A DNA stretch of 64,000 nucleotides from Caulobacter mirabilis (GTDB lineage: Bacteria; Pseudomonadota; Alphaproteobacteria; Caulobacterales; Caulobacteraceae). The stretch is from positions 4,011,001 through 4,075,000 of the forward strand of contig NZ_CP024201.1 of assembly GCF_002749615.1 (NCBI RefSeq), written 5' to 3'. Every line of letters starts with the position of its first letter. Position 1 is the stretch's first letter. This document shows positions 62,618 to 64,000 of the stretch, in pieces. The position numbers and the translations under genes are program-made. The notes below the pieces were generated by a model. The model made no database searches. It saw only the letters and a program-made list of their open reading frames with translations, and was not told the origin of the DNA.

Positions 62618-63244
62618 ATGCAACTGCTCGATCATCACCTCCCGCCTCCCGCCCTGTTCGCGCTGTTCAGCGGCATGGGCTCGCGCCGCACGCCGGCCAA
62701 GAAGACCGAAGCCGGCGACCGTCGGCCGGGCGAGGCGCGGGCCGACCGGTTCTTCCTGCACGTCCGCTCGGTCTCGGCCGACGGCTTCGCGCACCTGTTC
62801 CAGTTCGCCCTGGTCGACGACTTCGGCAACGTGGCGGTCAGCGTCTTCGTGCGCGGCCGCAGCGACGTCGGCGGCCGCGATCCGTTCGCGGAGGAGAACG
62901 ACGGCCCGCCGCCGCCGATCCCGGCGATCACCTGGGATCAGCTCGAGGACGCCCTCAAGCCCTGCCGGAACGGGTGGATCATCGCCTTCGGCCGCGTCCT
63001 GCACGGCAGCTTCCTGCCGGAAGGAATCCGCAGCGAGATCGCCAGCCTGGACTGCGCTCGCGCCCGCTTCACCAAGGTCGCCCGGCGGCGTGGCATCCAC
63101 GTGGGCCCCGCCGACCTGAGCGACGTCAACGACGCGCGCCGCCTGATCGGCCTGCCGCCGGTGCGGTCGTCGGACGCGGCCTTGCGCGCGCTGGGCCTTC
63201 GCGAGCTGTGGCGTTGGATGGATGCTGTCGAGGAAGGGCTTTGA
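62618..63244 (+). CDS. orphan protein, possible degenerate DnaQ-like exonuclease fold
   Basis: 208 aa from an ATG with CAAGGAGATCGCCC upstream, a strong Shine-Dalgarno. No family is recognised. The layout recalls a 3'-5' exonuclease: SVSADGFAHLFQFALVDDFG at the place of the first Asp/Glu strand, GWIIAFGRVLHGSFLP at the HN-motif strand, and LIGLPPVRSSDAALRALGL near the last motif. The canonical DEDD residues are not clearly present. Function unknown; it stands alone between dapE and the winged-helix gene. Confidence 0.65.
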   Translation: MQLLDHHLPPPALFALFSGMGSRRTPAKKTEAGDRRPGEARADRFFLHVRSVSADGFAHLFQFALVDDFGNVAVSVFVRGRSDVGGRDPFAEENDGPPPPIPAITWDQLEDALKPCRNGWIIAFGRVLHGSFLPEGIRSEIASLDCARARFTKVARRRGIHVGPADLSDVNDARRLIGLPPVRSSDAALRALGLRELWRWMDAVEEGL

Positions 63245-63255
63245 CGGGAACCGTC

Positions 63256-63828
63256 TCAGTCCGGCTTCACGCCTTCCCAGAACAGCGGGCTGAGGGCGTA
63301 GAAGAACTGGTCGATGTCGCTGGACGGCCCCGAATAGTACAGGCCGTCCTCTTCACGGACCACCAGCTCGCGCTCGACCATCGAGGCCAGCTTCCGGCGG
63401 ACCGTCTCACGCGGAATGCGGGTGATGTCGGCCAGGCTCAGGACGTTCAGGCCGCGCCGCCGGACGATCACCGTCTGGGCGCCCTTGGCCTTGGCCTCGG
63501 CGGCGTAGTTGGCCGAGGCCAGCTCGGTCAGCATGAACACCAGGTGCAGCAGAAACTGGTCCAGGTCACCGTCGTAGCGTCCCCGCAGCTTGACCAGCAC
63601 CGACGAGAGCGAACCGCCCCAGCGGTAGAAGAAGCGGGACACATCGCGGCCGAGATAGTCGTCCACCCACTGCGCCGTTTGCGGGGGCGCGGGCCGGCGG
63701 CTTTCGACATGGATGGCCGGCGCGCTCAGGGAAGCGCCGGCGGCCCCGGTAAGATTAACACCCGCAAACCCGACTTCGGAATCAGGAACACGCGTGTAAT
63801 CAATGGCAACTCCGGCCCTATCGCGCAT
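63256..63828 (-). CDS. winged-helix DNA-binding protein
   Basis: 190 aa from the ATG giving MRDRAGVAIDYTRVP; an ORF start further upstream (63978) gives residues without family character. The C-terminal half carries an HTH near 135-165 (SLADITRIPRETVRRKLASMVERELVV), and the middle has a helical dimer-like region. It may belong to the broad MarR/Crp-like winged-helix group; ligand and target unknown. The upstream gap to 64000 is lower in GC than the rest of the window. Confidence 0.65.
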   Translation of the reverse strand: MRDRAGVAIDYTRVPDSEVGFAGVNLTGAAGASLSAPAIHVESRRPAPPQTAQWVDDYLGRDVSRFFYRWGGSLSSVLVKLRGRYDGDLDQFLLHLVFMLTELASANYAAEAKAKGAQTVIVRRRGLNVLSLADITRIPRETVRRKLASMVERELVVREEDGLYYSGPSSDIDQFFYALSPLFWEGVKPD

Positions 63829-64000
63829 ATGGTTTACCCATCGTGCCGCTCGGCACCAAATCATCGCCCCCGACGAACGGAAGATGGAGCCGTTCGACTT
63901 CGAACAGCAACACCAAAGGACATGTCTTCGGAGCATTTCCTGTGGAAACAATGTTAAGGTTACTTTTAAATAAACCAATATTGTTCATCGAGTTCTTCAA

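Noticed and set aside
63945..63965. CtrA binding site (TTAA-N7-TTAA)
   Set aside because: The two TTAA elements are 8 bases apart rather than 7, and no other support is present.

Overview
This is a GC-rich, gene-dense piece of an alphaproteobacterial chromosome. Gene content and local order point to Caulobacterales (Caulobacter or Phenylobacterium type): rpoH downstream of an RluD-like synthase; a small SRP RNA just ahead of dnaX, then ybaB and recR; def, fmt and truA together; a TonB-dependent receptor; a CycM-type membrane cytochrome c; and Caulobacter-like REP elements. Genus is inferred from content only. No prophage, integrase, transposase, CRISPR array, rRNA or tRNA gene was found. The window is mainly housekeeping with accessory genes between.

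Layout. 1-9.3 kb: a truncated DUF4166 gene and a membrane-fused TIGR01777 epimerase, a LysR regulator, a secreted TonB-C-like protein, etfBA (electron transfer flavoprotein), a corrinoid adenosyltransferase, a HIG1 membrane protein, two tandem TetR regulators and a membrane LytTR regulator. 9.4-15 kb: DUF2306 protein, a probable methylsuccinyl-CoA dehydrogenase, GST, alpha/beta hydrolase and an exported S41 protease. 15-21 kb: thrS-yidD, an IscU-like scaffold, SRPBCC and GIY-YIG proteins, cysS and divergent folE. 21-28.6 kb: DUF1993, DUF817, hisI-lysE, then a membrane glycosylation cluster (GT-C-like protein, methyltransferase, GtrA, GT2, GT87). 28.6-35.2 kb: PhoD phosphatase, TonB-dependent receptor, membrane AraC regulator and CPBP protease. 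35.3-41.7 kb: RluD-like synthase, LAS-peptidase lipoprotein, rpoH, a receiver protein with Glu at the phosphoacceptor position, a conserved unknown and purA. 41.8-49.5 kb: TPR protein, leucyl aminopeptidase-NlpC/P60 pair, serine hydrolase, DUF4350-like protein, cytochrome c and kdsB-pheA. 49.6-64 kb: MAPEG, nudC, SRP RNA, dnaX, SDR, ybaB, recR, rmuC, def, fmt-truA, DUF3597, a thioesterase/TetR divergent pair, dapE, an orphan protein and a winged-helix protein.

How genes may work together. EtfAB is the usual electron acceptor for acyl-CoA dehydrogenases such as the methylsuccinyl-CoA dehydrogenase at 10.0-11.7 kb, and the adenosyltransferase would supply coenzyme B12 to acyl-CoA mutases. Together they suggest B12-dependent C4/C5 acyl-CoA metabolism (ethylmalonyl-CoA pathway), although its other enzymes are not here. 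SRP RNA, dnaX, ybaB, recR and rmuC form a replication/recombination block, and def-fmt-truA a translation block. PhoD beside a TonB receptor suggests scavenging of a phosphate-containing substrate.

The most distinctive non-coding signal is a set of intergenic palindromic repeats of at least three families (GGGGACA-type, CCCGGCGAAGGCCGGG-type and a CCTTCGAGACGC...CTCAGGATGACGA type), with a possible fourth before recR. Other points of interest are a hairpin that buries the Shine-Dalgarno of the S41 protease gene, a perfect 10-bp inverted repeat ahead of etfB, palindromic operator candidates before a TetR gene, a TonB receptor gene and the thioesterase/TetR pair, an SRP RNA promoter with ideal spacing, and three proteins lacking canonical ligands (receiver D to E; DnaX without its zinc cysteines; IscU-like protein without its third cysteine). 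I found no clearly new defence or mobile system.
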